Shown here one piece after another: positions 19,394 to 28,766 of a stretch of DNA of 64,000 nucleotides (its first letter is position 1; every line of letters starts with the position of its first letter). Location of the stretch: NCBI GenBank assembly GCA_030602565.1, contig JAUVZL010000002.1, positions 1 through 64,000 on the forward strand. The letters run 5' to 3'. The translations under genes and the position numbers were made by a program. This DNA is from Candidatus Stahliibacteriota bacterium. GTDB taxonomy: Bacteria > Hydrothermota > Tepidihabitantia > SM23-42. The notes under the pieces are model-generated. The model had not been told where the DNA came from. It saw only the letters and a list, made by a program, of their open reading frames with translations, and did not search any database.

Positions 19394-20395
19394 TCATCGG
19401 CAATTCGCTCTTAAGTAGTCGAGCACCTGGGTCATATCATCAGGCAAGGGTATACTAAATGTTACTTCTTTGTTTGTTCTTGGGTGTTTAAAAGTCATCT
19501 TTGATGAATTTAGTGCCTGACGATCAATGAGCGAAAGTATTGCCTTGAACTTTGGCAGGTCTTTTCCTTTGGTTATTACACCTGGACTTCTACCGCCATA
19601 ATCTTTATCGCCGATAACCGGACAACCAACGTGTTTGAAATGCACTCTTATCTGATGGGTCCGTCCAGTAATGAGTGAAACCTCCAAATACGTGGCAATC
19701 GTGAACCGCTCTTTCACAATATATTTGGTCATTGCATCCTTTGAGGAAAAAGGCGTCACTACCATCTTTTTACGGTCTAACCCGCTTCGACCTATCGGCG
19801 CCTCGATTACACCCTCAGGCATACCCGGATAATTCCAGCACAAAGCGTCGTACTTTTTTCTGACAAGCCTTTTCTCAATTGCCCGGGCAATTTTGCTGAG
19901 TGCCTCATCAGTCTTGGCAAACATAATGAGTCCAGTTGTGTCCTTGTCGAGTCGGTGCAAGACACCTGGCCGTACCCGGTCACCCAAAGTCGGCAGTCGA
20001 CCACAGTGGTGGAGTAAGGCATTGACCATAGTGTGTTCGAAATTGCCACGCGCTGGATGAACAACAACCCCTTTTTGTTTATTGACGACAATTATGTCGT
20101 CATCCTCATGGACAATGTCGAGTGGGATATCTTCAGCTTTTATCTCGGGTGCAAGTTGAAGCTCAAACCTGACTGAAATCTCGTCATCAGTCTTAACGCG
20201 GTATGAATGTTTAACCGGATGGTCATTCACCAAGACTTTACCTTTATCAATCAATTTTTGTGTCAAGCTGCGTGAGATACCAATACCTGCGATAATCAGG
20301 TAATGGTCAATGCGTTTGCCCAGTTGTTTTGCAGCAACTGTTCTTTGAAATTCTTTATATCTGATTTCTGCCAAGAAGTTTTTTCTCCAAGCCAA
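19394..20395 (-). CDS. rluD: 23S rRNA pseudouridine synthase RluD family
   Basis: S4-like N-terminus; HRLDKDTTGLIMFAKT; GRTHQIRVH. Confidence 0.85.
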   Translation of the reverse strand: MAWRKNFLAEIRYKEFQRTVAAKQLGKRIDHYLIIAGIGISRSLTQKLIDKGKVLVNDHPVKHSYRVKTDDEISVRFELQLAPEIKAEDIPLDIVHEDDDIIVVNKQKGVVVHPARGNFEHTMVNALLHHCGRLPTLGDRVRPGVLHRLDKDTTGLIMFAKTDEALSKIARAIEKRLVRKKYDALCWNYPGMPEGVIEAPIGRSGLDRKKMVVTPFSSKDAMTKYIVKERFTIATYLEVSLITGRTHQIRVHFKHVGCPVIGDKDYGGRSPGVITKGKDLPKFKAILSLIDRQALNSSKMTFKHPRTNKEVTFSIPLPDDMTQVLDYLRANCR

Positions 20396-21080
20396 TAATC
20401 TGCGCTATACCCTGGCCACCTAAATCGATCATCTTGTCAAATTCAGTGCGTTTAACTGGAAGGTTCTCAGCAGTAGCTTGGACTTCGATCATTTTACCTC
20501 GACCGGTCATCACAAGGTTCATATCTATTTCTGCTTCGCAATCCTCTTCATAGCATAGATCGAGCAGTATTTCATTATTAACAATCCCTACACTCACGGC
20601 TGCAACAAAATCAGTTATCGGGAAAACGGGGAATTCTTTATTAACCATCATCTTTTTCACCGCACTGTACAGCGCGAGAAATGCTCCATTGATTGCTGCG
20701 GTTCTTGTTCCGCCGTCAGCCTGAATAACATCACAGTCAATGATAAAGGTCTTTTCACCAACCAGGCTGAGGTCAAAGACAGGCCGCAATGAACGACCAA
20801 TGAGCCGTCTGATTTCTTGAGTGCGACCGCTCAACCCACCAGTTTTTGCCTCACGTTGGGTTCTCTCTTTAGTGGCGGCAGGAAGCAGGGAATACTCGGC
20901 GGTAAGCCAGCCCCTACCCTGTCCAAGAAGAAATTGAGGCACTCTGTTTTCTATATTGACTGCGCAGAGAACCTTTGTTTTACCAAAGGTAATCAGGCAC
21001 GAACCAGCAGGATAGTCAAGGTAATCCATTTCCGTAATTATTTTCCTTAGCTGATCAGGTTTTCTACCGTCGATTCTCAT
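20355..21080 (-). CDS. rph: Ribonuclease PH
   Basis: RIDGRKPDQLR, TAEYSLLPAAT, RQEIRRLIGRSLR-like segment, DCDVIQADGGTRTA. Confidence 0.9.
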   Translation of the reverse strand: MRIDGRKPDQLRKIITEMDYLDYPAGSCLITFGKTKVLCAVNIENRVPQFLLGQGRGWLTAEYSLLPAATKERTQREAKTGGLSGRTQEIRRLIGRSLRPVFDLSLVGEKTFIIDCDVIQADGGTRTAAINGAFLALYSAVKKMMVNKEFPVFPITDFVAAVSVGIVNNEILLDLCYEEDCEAEIDMNLVMTGRGKMIEVQATAENLPVKRTEFDKMIDLGGQGIAQIIGLEKKLLGRNQI

Positions 21081-21140
21081 TTCAATTCCCTTCCCCCTTC
21101 TTTATCCCCCTTAAAGGGGAAGGAAGGTGGGGGTGATTTT

Positions 21141-21941
21141 TCATTTCCCCTTCAAAGTTATCCTCGAGAAATTTCTCATCGGTTCGCCCAAGAAGCGCTC
21201 ACCGATCTCTTTAAAATTCATTGATAGGTCAGTCAGGTAAATCGCCAGGTCGCCGCCTTGCTCACCGCGCTCGAGATCCAATTTCCTCAATTCCTCAGCT
21301 ACCATGGTGCCTACTTCCCTGGCGGCATCTACATAGTTGATCTTACCCATGATTTTTTGAAAAACCTGCATTAATAGAGGGAAGTGCGTACAACCCAAAA
21401 GAATGGTATCGATATTATCTTCTTTGAATGGTCCAAGATATGTCTGGGCAATGCGTTCAGTCGCCGGGTGGTCAAGCCAACCCTCCTCAACGAGCGATAC
21501 AAACAAAGGACATGCCTTGCCTAATACCTCACAACGTTCACCGATTTTGCGAAAAGCTTTTTCATAGGCACCACTGTATATTGTCAGACTTGTACCAATT
21601 ACACCAATTTTTCTGTTCTTGGTCAACTCAACTGCCTTTTCAACACCCGGCTGAATTACACCAATCACCGGTACGGCGAGATTCTTCTGCACAATCTCAA
21701 GGGCGACCGAAGTAGACGAATAACACGCAATGACGATGAGTTTTGCACCCCTTGAAATGAGAAACTCAGCGTTCTCCAAAGAGAACTGAATAATCGCATC
21801 AACTGACTTTGTTCCATAAGGTAACCGTGCCGTGTCTCCAAGATAAACGATATTCTCGTTTGGCAAAATCCTGCGTATTTCCTTGACTACAGTCAGTCCA
21901 CCGATACCAGAATCGAATATACCGATCGGGTTATTGTTCAA
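21141..21941 (-). CDS. murI: Glutamate racemase
   Basis: IGIFDSGIGGLTV, YLGDTARLPYGTKS, LLGCTHFPLL. Confidence 0.95.
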   Translation of the reverse strand: MNNNPIGIFDSGIGGLTVVKEIRRILPNENIVYLGDTARLPYGTKSVDAIIQFSLENAEFLISRGAKLIVIACYSSTSVALEIVQKNLAVPVIGVIQPGVEKAVELTKNRKIGVIGTSLTIYSGAYEKAFRKIGERCEVLGKACPLFVSLVEEGWLDHPATERIAQTYLGPFKEDNIDTILLGCTHFPLLMQVFQKIMGKINYVDAAREVGTMVAEELRKLDLERGEQGGDLAIYLTDLSMNFKEIGERFLGEPMRNFSRITLKGK

Positions 21942-23173
21942 TTGTTCAGTCTCCTTTCATAGTTCTCAATATAATCTCTAATACCACTGTAAATGCAATA
22001 GGCAAGCTTTTTTCTAAATGATTTCTGCTTTAACAATTTCTCTTCCCCTAAATTCGATACAAAGGCGCACTCAACCAGAACTGCTGGCATATATGCTCCG
22101 CGCAAAACATAAAACCCGGCTTGTTTGACCCCGCGTGAAGGAACCGACAACTGCTTTTTCGCATGGTCCTGGATGTGTTCGGCAAACTTATTTGATTCCT
22201 CAAGATACGCAGTCTGCGCAAGATCTACCAGAATGTTAGTTACGATATCCGTAGGCTCCACGCCATCAAATTTGAGCGATGCATTTTCCCTCATGGCAAC
22301 TGCACGCGCCTCAGTGGTTCGTGCTTCAGAAAGAAAATAGGTTTCAAACCCGGTCATTTTAGCGGTTTTTGCTGATGCATTACAATGGATACTAACGAAT
22401 AAATCGGCACTATTGCGGTTGGCGATATTAGTCCGCGCTTTCAATGAAAGATATTTATCTTTTTCTCTGGTCATGATAACCTTGACATTGAGCGAATCCG
22501 TGATGTAAGTACGCAGAAATTTTGCAATGCCAAGGTTCGCATCCTTTTCATACAACCCCTTTTTACCAACCGCACCAGGGTCAATCCCACCATGACCTGG
22601 GTCAATGACAATCAATTGCACTTGTTTGCTAATCTTGTGGTATAGAACAACCTCTTTTTCTCTTTCCAGATACGCATTAATATCTTCAACTTCAAATTCC
22701 AAGCTTGTGTAGGTGTTGAAACGTGACACCTTCACTGATGTAACTGAACCAACCGGCTTGAGCCTCTCGGTTTTCTTGTACTGTCCATCGATCTCCACCA
22801 GCACTTTCTTGACCAGATATTGAACATCAAAGTCTATTGCTTTTTGCCAATCGAATTTCAGTATTGTCGAATCACCTCTTGTTGTGAGGGTTATGCTATT
22901 GATGAATGGCGCTTCTTTAATCTCTTTGATAAATATAAGTTTGTCAAAAATTCCTCCTAAGGTAGGGATTATTTCGTTCGTCGGGAAATAAATGTCACCA
23001 TTTATATAAAGAGGTGAAAAAGCCAGATTTTGGGCTACGCCATTGCAGATTATTGTGGCTATATCGCCAATGATAACAAGCCTACACTCGCCAGCACTGA
23101 GCAATAATCTTTGTGTGGTGTTATTCTGCACATAATGCAAACCGAGCAAACTAGCAATAGGTTTCAGAGGCAA
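21938..23173 (-). CDS. N-acetylmuramoyl-L-alanine amidase (Amidase_3)
   Basis: IDPGHGGIDPGAVG, SIHCNAS, LVECAFVSN. Confidence 0.9.
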   Translation of the reverse strand: MPLKPIASLLGLHYVQNNTTQRLLLSAGECRLVIIGDIATIICNGVAQNLAFSPLYINGDIYFPTNEIIPTLGGIFDKLIFIKEIKEAPFINSITLTTRGDSTILKFDWQKAIDFDVQYLVKKVLVEIDGQYKKTERLKPVGSVTSVKVSRFNTYTSLEFEVEDINAYLEREKEVVLYHKISKQVQLIVIDPGHGGIDPGAVGKKGLYEKDANLGIAKFLRTYITDSLNVKVIMTREKDKYLSLKARTNIANRNSADLFVSIHCNASAKTAKMTGFETYFLSEARTTEARAVAMRENASLKFDGVEPTDIVTNILVDLAQTAYLEESNKFAEHIQDHAKKQLSVPSRGVKQAGFYVLRGAYMPAVLVECAFVSNLGEEKLLKQKSFRKKLAYCIYSGIRDYIENYERRLNN

Positions 23174-23286
23174 GTAGTCCTGGAATTCTACACGCTCGGT
23201 ATCAATCTCTATGCTCGTATCTTCATATGCAACTTCATATTGATGAGGAAGGATTGAGAGAATTGATAATGATAATAGAATAATGG

Positions 23287-23736
23287 TTATCGCGCTGCCC
23301 TCTTTATTTTATCTATTTTACGCTTAATTTCTCGTTTTAGAATTTTCTCTTTTTTGTCGTACATACGCTTGCGTTGACACGCACCGATCGTAACCTTAGC
23401 ATAACCACGGTCATTAAAGTAAATCTTTAATGGTATTAAGGTATTTCCGCGCTGCTGGACCAAGCCGTATATCTTTTTAATTTCTCTTTGGTTAAGAAGA
23501 AGCTTACGCTTTCGTTTAGGAGCAGGTTTACCTACAGTAGCGTGTTTATATGCTGAAATGTGTAAATTGAACAAAAAAACTTCGCCGTTGACTACCCCTC
23601 CATAGGCATCGCTCATTGATACATTGCCCTGGCGCAGCGATTTTACCTCACCGCCGCAAAGCACAATACCTGCTTCATAAGTATCAAGTACATTGTAGTC
23701 ATACCTCGCTTTACGATTTATCGCAACAACCTTCAT
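23287..23736 (-). CDS. smpB: SsrA-binding protein
   Basis: RKARYDYNVLDTYEAGIVLCGGEVKSLRQGNVSM; KRKLLLNQREI. Confidence 0.95.
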   Translation of the reverse strand: MKVVAINRKARYDYNVLDTYEAGIVLCGGEVKSLRQGNVSMSDAYGGVVNGEVFLFNLHISAYKHATVGKPAPKRKRKLLLNQREIKKIYGLVQQRGNTLIPLKIYFNDRGYAKVTIGACQRKRMYDKKEKILKREIKRKIDKIKRAAR

Positions 23737-23863
23737 TTTATATTATAGCAATAATTCACAATAGAGTCAAGATACTCAAAGAAATTCTGGATAGGACTTT
23801 AAGAAATGTAGCACGAATTTTTAGTATACGTTATTTATCTACTAATTCATTCTAATAACTCAA

Positions 23864-23982
23864 TCAGGCTGTTGATTTAGTGGAGTAGGGGCTTTAGCCC
23901 CGTCAAAAGCAATGAAATTTCATCAGTTTTCACGAGCATAAATGCTCTACTCCAGTGAAAAATGACTTTTTCAACAGCCTGA
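23864..23982. mobile_element. MITE-like palindromic element with TIRs
   Basis: 12-bp perfect TIR TCAGGCTGTTGA/TCAACAGCCTGA, inner TGGAGTAG/CTACTCCA, flanked by ATAACTCA direct repeats at 23855-23862 and 23983-23990. Confidence 0.65.
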
Positions 23983-24052
23983 ATAACTCAGTTCCTCAAT
24001 TACTCAAATTCTGGTCGTTGACAGATTGGGAATTCTGACTATGATTAATTAG

Positions 24053-24712
24053 ATGATAACTTTCGATAATGTTACAAAAGTCTATCAAAAAGACTGGGTG
24101 GCATTACAAGACATTTCATTCTTCATTGACAAAGGCGAATTTGTCTTTGTCAACGGTACGACCGGTGCTGGTAAAAGTACGCTTTTAAAACTGATCTACA
24201 AGGACGAAGAACCAACCAAAGGCACAATAAAGGTATTAGACCAGAACCTCAGGTTGTTGAAAAAGAAGAATCTCCCTAAATTACGCAGGAAAATCGGAGT
24301 AATATTCCAGGACTTCAAATTGCTTCAAGACCGCACCCTCGAGGAAAATATCGCCTTTGCCCTCGATGTAACTGATACGCCAGCGCGTGATATGAGAAAA
24401 CAAATGCTGGAAATACTGACCTATTTGCGACTCAGCCACAAAAAATTCTCATTTCCTTACCAATTGTCAGGTGGTGAACAACAAAAGGTAGCTATTGCCC
24501 GAGCCCTGGTTAGAGACCCTTATATCCTCCTTGCTGACGAACCAACTGGTAACCTCGATGAAAAAAGCTCCCAGGAAATAATTGATGTATTGCTCGATAT
24601 CAATTATAAAGGAACAACCGTTCTCATGGCAACTCACAACCTGAAGTTGATAAAAAAAGTTAAGAAAAGGATGCTCCGCATCGAAGACGGCAAGCTCGCA
24701 GCCGACCAATAG
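24053..24712 (+). CDS. ftsE: Cell division ATP-binding protein FtsE
   Basis: NGTTGAGKSTLLKLIY, QLSGGEQQKVAIARAL; followed by ftsX. Confidence 0.9.
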   Translation: MITFDNVTKVYQKDWVALQDISFFIDKGEFVFVNGTTGAGKSTLLKLIYKDEEPTKGTIKVLDQNLRLLKKKNLPKLRRKIGVIFQDFKLLQDRTLEENIAFALDVTDTPARDMRKQMLEILTYLRLSHKKFSFPYQLSGGEQQKVAIARALVRDPYILLADEPTGNLDEKSSQEIIDVLLDINYKGTTVLMATHNLKLIKKVKKRMLRIEDGKLAADQ

Positions 24713-24714
24713 AA

Positions 24715-25563
24715 ATGTCACTGAGAATAGGTATACGGGAAGGGTTTCGGACCATAACAAGAAATGCTTCTCTATTCCTGCTATCTCTGCTCGTTACCTC
24801 GATAGCACTTTTCCTCTTGTCATTGTTTGCCTTTGTAACTGTCAACTTATATCATTTCCTCAATATCCTCGATGAGAAGATCGAGATAATCGCCTTTCTT
24901 GAGGAAAATGCTGATTATGAAGCGCTTACATCTAATATTTTGAAGATAAATGGTGTACGCGATGTTATCTATGTTTCTTCTGAGCAAGCCCTTAAGGATT
25001 TGCAGGCTGAATTACAGGAAACAGAAGAAGTTCTCAGCGTCTTTGAAAGCAACCCTCTACCCGCATCCCTGCGCATCAAACTGCTTGCAAAATCCCGAAA
25101 TGCCCGGGGCCTTGAGGAAATCAGCGGTAAAGTAATGCTCCTTCGGGGTATTAGGGAAACGATCTACGGTGGAGAGCTCGTCGACCAGTTGAAAAAAATA
25201 ACGAGTGTGATAACCAGTTTTGATATCGGTTTGTTGTTGATCATAATTTTTTCCGTAATCTTCGTAATTTTCCAAACCATAAAGCTAACAATATTTGCAC
25301 GCGCCACTGAAATCGACATTATGAAACTTGTCGGCGCGTCCAACTCTTTTATTGCTCTCCCGTTCACCTTTGAAGGCATTGTGCAGGGTATCCTGGGTGG
25401 TTTTATTGCATTTATTTTGACCGTTGTCACCCAGCGGGTTGCTGTTTCATTCTTAAGCAATATCTATTTTCCACAAGGGTACTTTTTTGTTGGCTCTTTG
25501 CTGTGCGGTATCATATTTGGCATCATCGGTTCAAGCCTTGCCTTACGTAAATTCTTGAAATGA
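24715..25563 (+). CDS. ftsX: Cell division protein FtsX
   Basis: FtsX-like permease with four TM; IDIMKLVGAS. Confidence 0.9.
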   Translation: MSLRIGIREGFRTITRNASLFLLSLLVTSIALFLLSLFAFVTVNLYHFLNILDEKIEIIAFLEENADYEALTSNILKINGVRDVIYVSSEQALKDLQAELQETEEVLSVFESNPLPASLRIKLLAKSRNARGLEEISGKVMLLRGIRETIYGGELVDQLKKITSVITSFDIGLLLIIIFSVIFVIFQTIKLTIFARATEIDIMKLVGASNSFIALPFTFEGIVQGILGGFIAFILTVVTQRVAVSFLSNIYFPQGYFFVGSLLCGIIFGIIGSSLALRKFLK

Positions 25564-26669
25564 AGTTCATAGTAATCCTTTTATGTCTGGTCACGCAGAT
25601 TTCTGAAAAGCAGAAAGAATTAGACGGGTTAAAGACAAGGCTTACCAATGTCAGAAAAGAAATAAGGCAACTGGAAAAACAGAAAATCGGTACCCTTGCT
25701 CACATCGAAAAAATCGATGAAGGCATTAATTTAACGTTAGAATATATCGATGAATTAACCTCTCAAGAAAATCGAGAAAAAGAGAATGTCTACGAGTTAT
25801 CAAGAGGAATTGCGAAACTGGAATCCAAGATGAAACTGCGCATAGATGATCTGCGCCAACGACTCATCCGACTCTATAAGTGGACACCGTTCTATAAATT
25901 AGAAATCCTCTTCTCCTCAAAATCATTACCCCAAATCCTTTCTTCATCATACTATCTCCAGATTCTTGCCAAGGACGACCAGCAGGCTTTCTTTGAATTC
26001 AAAGCGGATTGGGAACGCTATCTTACTGACAAAAAGATGAGAGAAGATTTAATAGATATTCTCGAGCAAAGGAAAGTGGAGAAAGAAAGTGAATTATCAT
26101 TCCTCGGTGCTGAGAGAAAGAGCAAGAAAGATATCCTGGATCAGGTAGGAAAGGAAGAAAAGAATAAAAAACAACTCGAAAAAGAACTGAAAAGTGCCCA
26201 GCGTAAACTCGAAGAATTGATCGTGGCGCTCGAAAAACAAAGGGCTAAAGCAAAAAGTTCACAAAAAAACGTTGAGAAGAGAATGGGCACCTTACCCTGG
26301 CCATGCCGGGGCAGTGTTGTAACGAAATTCGGTAAAATAATCCACCCTAAATACAACACAAAAACCAAAAACAATGGTATCGACATCAGTGCCAGTTACG
26401 GTGACAAAGTCCACGCTGTAGCACCCGGTAAAGTGGTGTATGCTGATCGCTTTATGGGGTATGGTAATCTAGTGCTCATCGACCATTTAGATGGCTATTA
26501 TTCGTTGTACGGGCATCTTGCTGAGATGCTCGTTGAAGTTGGTCAGGAGATTTCTGAAGGCAGGATTCTCGGTCGGATCGGCGAAAGCGGTTCGCTATCT
26601 GGACCAATGTTACATTTTGAATTGCGTAAAAACGGCAAGCCCGTAGATCCACTGGCTTATCTTAAGTAA
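25560..26669 (+). CDS. EnvC-like coiled-coil M23 peptidase
   Basis: Coiled coil followed by NNGIDISASYGDKVHAVAPGKVVYA...YGHL...LHFELRKNGKPVDPL. Confidence 0.85.
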   Translation: MKFIVILLCLVTQISEKQKELDGLKTRLTNVRKEIRQLEKQKIGTLAHIEKIDEGINLTLEYIDELTSQENREKENVYELSRGIAKLESKMKLRIDDLRQRLIRLYKWTPFYKLEILFSSKSLPQILSSSYYLQILAKDDQQAFFEFKADWERYLTDKKMREDLIDILEQRKVEKESELSFLGAERKSKKDILDQVGKEEKNKKQLEKELKSAQRKLEELIVALEKQRAKAKSSQKNVEKRMGTLPWPCRGSVVTKFGKIIHPKYNTKTKNNGIDISASYGDKVHAVAPGKVVYADRFMGYGNLVLIDHLDGYYSLYGHLAEMLVEVGQEISEGRILGRIGESGSLSGPMLHFELRKNGKPVDPLAYLK

Positions 26670-26818
26670 AACAGCAGTAATTGGTAATTGGGTAATTAAG
26701 TAATTAAAAGATGTTTTGATCGTTAATATCGTTTAGAACGTTAAGATCGTTTCTTTGTTGTTTTTTCTCCGGTTCTCCATTTCACCCGTTCTCCCATTCA
26801 TATCTCTCTGCTTACTGC

Positions 26819-27625
26819 TTAGTCCCGACTGCCTACTATTATTTTCTGTGCCCTCACCAGGTACGCGGTGTGTGTAATGCCGCGTTCTCTGGGTCGAACA
26901 CCCTGCTGGCGTACGAGAATTTCACGTTCAAGTATTTCGCTCACGCGTACGCGTATGAACTGATTTTCTCTTAGAACATCGACGGTCCTTTTCACTTGTT
27001 CCACATTGGGACTCCAGGAAACAAGATGATGACCACCTTTCAATGCATCAGCTGCCTTAGGTACAATCGCCCATGGTTCAGGTACATCAAGGAAAACTGC
27101 ATCAATAGCCTGCTCAGTAAAACCTTTTACCGCGACATCACGGCAATAGAACTTAATATTTCGTAGATAGCCAGCTCGCTCAATATTGCGCTTGGCATTC
27201 TCAATGAATTCTTCGCGCCGCTCGTATGAAAAGACCATGCCATCAGGCGCGACGAATTTAGCCAACACCATAGCTAATGCACCGCTGCCAGTACCCACAT
27301 CAATAACTCTGGATCCAGGGCCGATTGCGGTTTCAATAAGAAGGTAACCAAGATCCTTGGGGTAGACAATCGTTGTCTTCCTCTTTACTTTAAACATAAG
27401 ATCAGCAGTTGAAGGTCTAAGACAGTAGTATTTTTTACCGAGATGGGTCTCTCCTACATAGCCAAATGGTTTACCAATAATCTCACCCAGATTCATATTA
27501 CCGAGGTCAGAAGAAAGATTCAATTTCTCTGCCGCCTGAATCAAATACTGGCGCTTGATATCCAGGTAGATAAGGATAAGATCGCCCGGCGTGATTAAAT
27601 TATCCTCATTCGGCGGGGAAATCAT
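26819..27625 (-). CDS. trmI: tRNA (adenine-N1)-methyltransferase, TrmI-like
   Basis: VIDVGTGSGALAMVLA, DAVFLDVPEPWAIVPKAADAL. Confidence 0.8.
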   Translation of the reverse strand: MISPPNEDNLITPGDLILIYLDIKRQYLIQAAEKLNLSSDLGNMNLGEIIGKPFGYVGETHLGKKYYCLRPSTADLMFKVKRKTTIVYPKDLGYLLIETAIGPGSRVIDVGTGSGALAMVLAKFVAPDGMVFSYERREEFIENAKRNIERAGYLRNIKFYCRDVAVKGFTEQAIDAVFLDVPEPWAIVPKAADALKGGHHLVSWSPNVEQVKRTVDVLRENQFIRVRVSEILEREILVRQQGVRPRERGITHTAYLVRAQKIIVGSRD

Positions 27626-27644
27626 GGTTTCAATCTTGTGTTAT

Positions 27645-28766
27645 CTACCGCTGGCTAATTATACCCAGTTCCTGACCAATCAACTCAAACTTCTCGAGAC
27701 AGTAATCAATATCTTCCTTGCTGTGCTCAACTGAGAGGTTCAATCTAATGCGTTCTTTATTCTGGGCAACTATAATCTGCTCAAAGAATAATTTCTTAGT
27801 AAATTCACCAGCTTCTTCATTATTGCTCAATATTACAACAACCATTGGTGTATCGCTGTCCGTAGTAAAACCCAGCTGTTTCAAGCGAGTAATCAGATAA
27901 CGACTATGTTTCCACAATGCCCGTATTTTGCTGTTCTTGCCCTCGCCTGATTTGATCAATTCAAGACCTGCGATATTGACCGAAAACATAAACCGAGGTA
28001 GAGGTTTTCGTATCTCGGTTATGTTTTCTCTGATTTTATTGATTAAATATCTCTTGGCTCCGACATAAGATCCAAAGCCACCGAGAAATCTGCTATAACT
28101 TCCGACATCGATATTAACTGTATCGTAGAGATTAAAAAGATCTATGAAACCGCGACCTTCGCGGCCGAGAAGCCCGAAAGAGTTCATCTCATTGCCGATA
28201 ATAATGCATTCATTAGCTGCGGCGATCTTTATCAATTCGTTTACCGGCGCTACTCTGCCGAGCCATTCATATACACCATCGACGACAATCACCTTTTCGC
28301 TCTTGGTACTTAGAAGCTTGTCCAGTTGCTCAAGGTTCTTATGGTCATAGTATTCAAGATTGCGATACTGCAACACCGCGGTAATATCCGGTGAAGTCTC
28401 GTAATCAACAAAAAAAGTTGCTTTATCTCCAAAAATAGAAAATAGTGCAAGAAGTGCAGCTATTTCATCGTGGAAAACGAGTAAGGCATCAAGCTTCTTT
28501 ATCTCCAGCATCTTCTTTTGTAATTCATCCATCGCCTTGCTTCGTTCGCCTGCCGCAACAATACCACTCGATTCGATTTCCGTTTTGGCAACATCTTTTA
28601 AATAGTCATTGTTTTTCAGATGGAAACAATCATAGATGAGGAAATTTAGATACTTCTTGTTCTCATAAACAAAACAAGGTTCTGAAGGCAGGAAATCGGG
28701 GATTTTGCTATCGTCACTAAAGAGATGAACTTGATAGGGCTTCATGCGACATTCCTCCCACAACAC
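27645..28766 (-). CDS. AONS/alpha-oxoamine synthase-fold protein, probably catalytically degenerate
   Basis: LLGREGRGFID and overall AONS layout, but GSYSRFLGGFG replaces the S/G-x-G/S-K-x-G lysine motif and NEMNS replaces DEAHS. Confidence 0.7.
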   Translation of the reverse strand: MLWEECRMKPYQVHLFSDDSKIPDFLPSEPCFVYENKKYLNFLIYDCFHLKNNDYLKDVAKTEIESSGIVAAGERSKAMDELQKKMLEIKKLDALLVFHDEIAALLALFSIFGDKATFFVDYETSPDITAVLQYRNLEYYDHKNLEQLDKLLSTKSEKVIVVDGVYEWLGRVAPVNELIKIAAANECIIIGNEMNSFGLLGREGRGFIDLFNLYDTVNIDVGSYSRFLGGFGSYVGAKRYLINKIRENITEIRKPLPRFMFSVNIAGLELIKSGEGKNSKIRALWKHSRYLITRLKQLGFTTDSDTPMVVVILSNNEEAGEFTKKLFFEQIIVAQNKERIRLNLSVEHSKEDIDYCLEKFELIGQELGIISQR

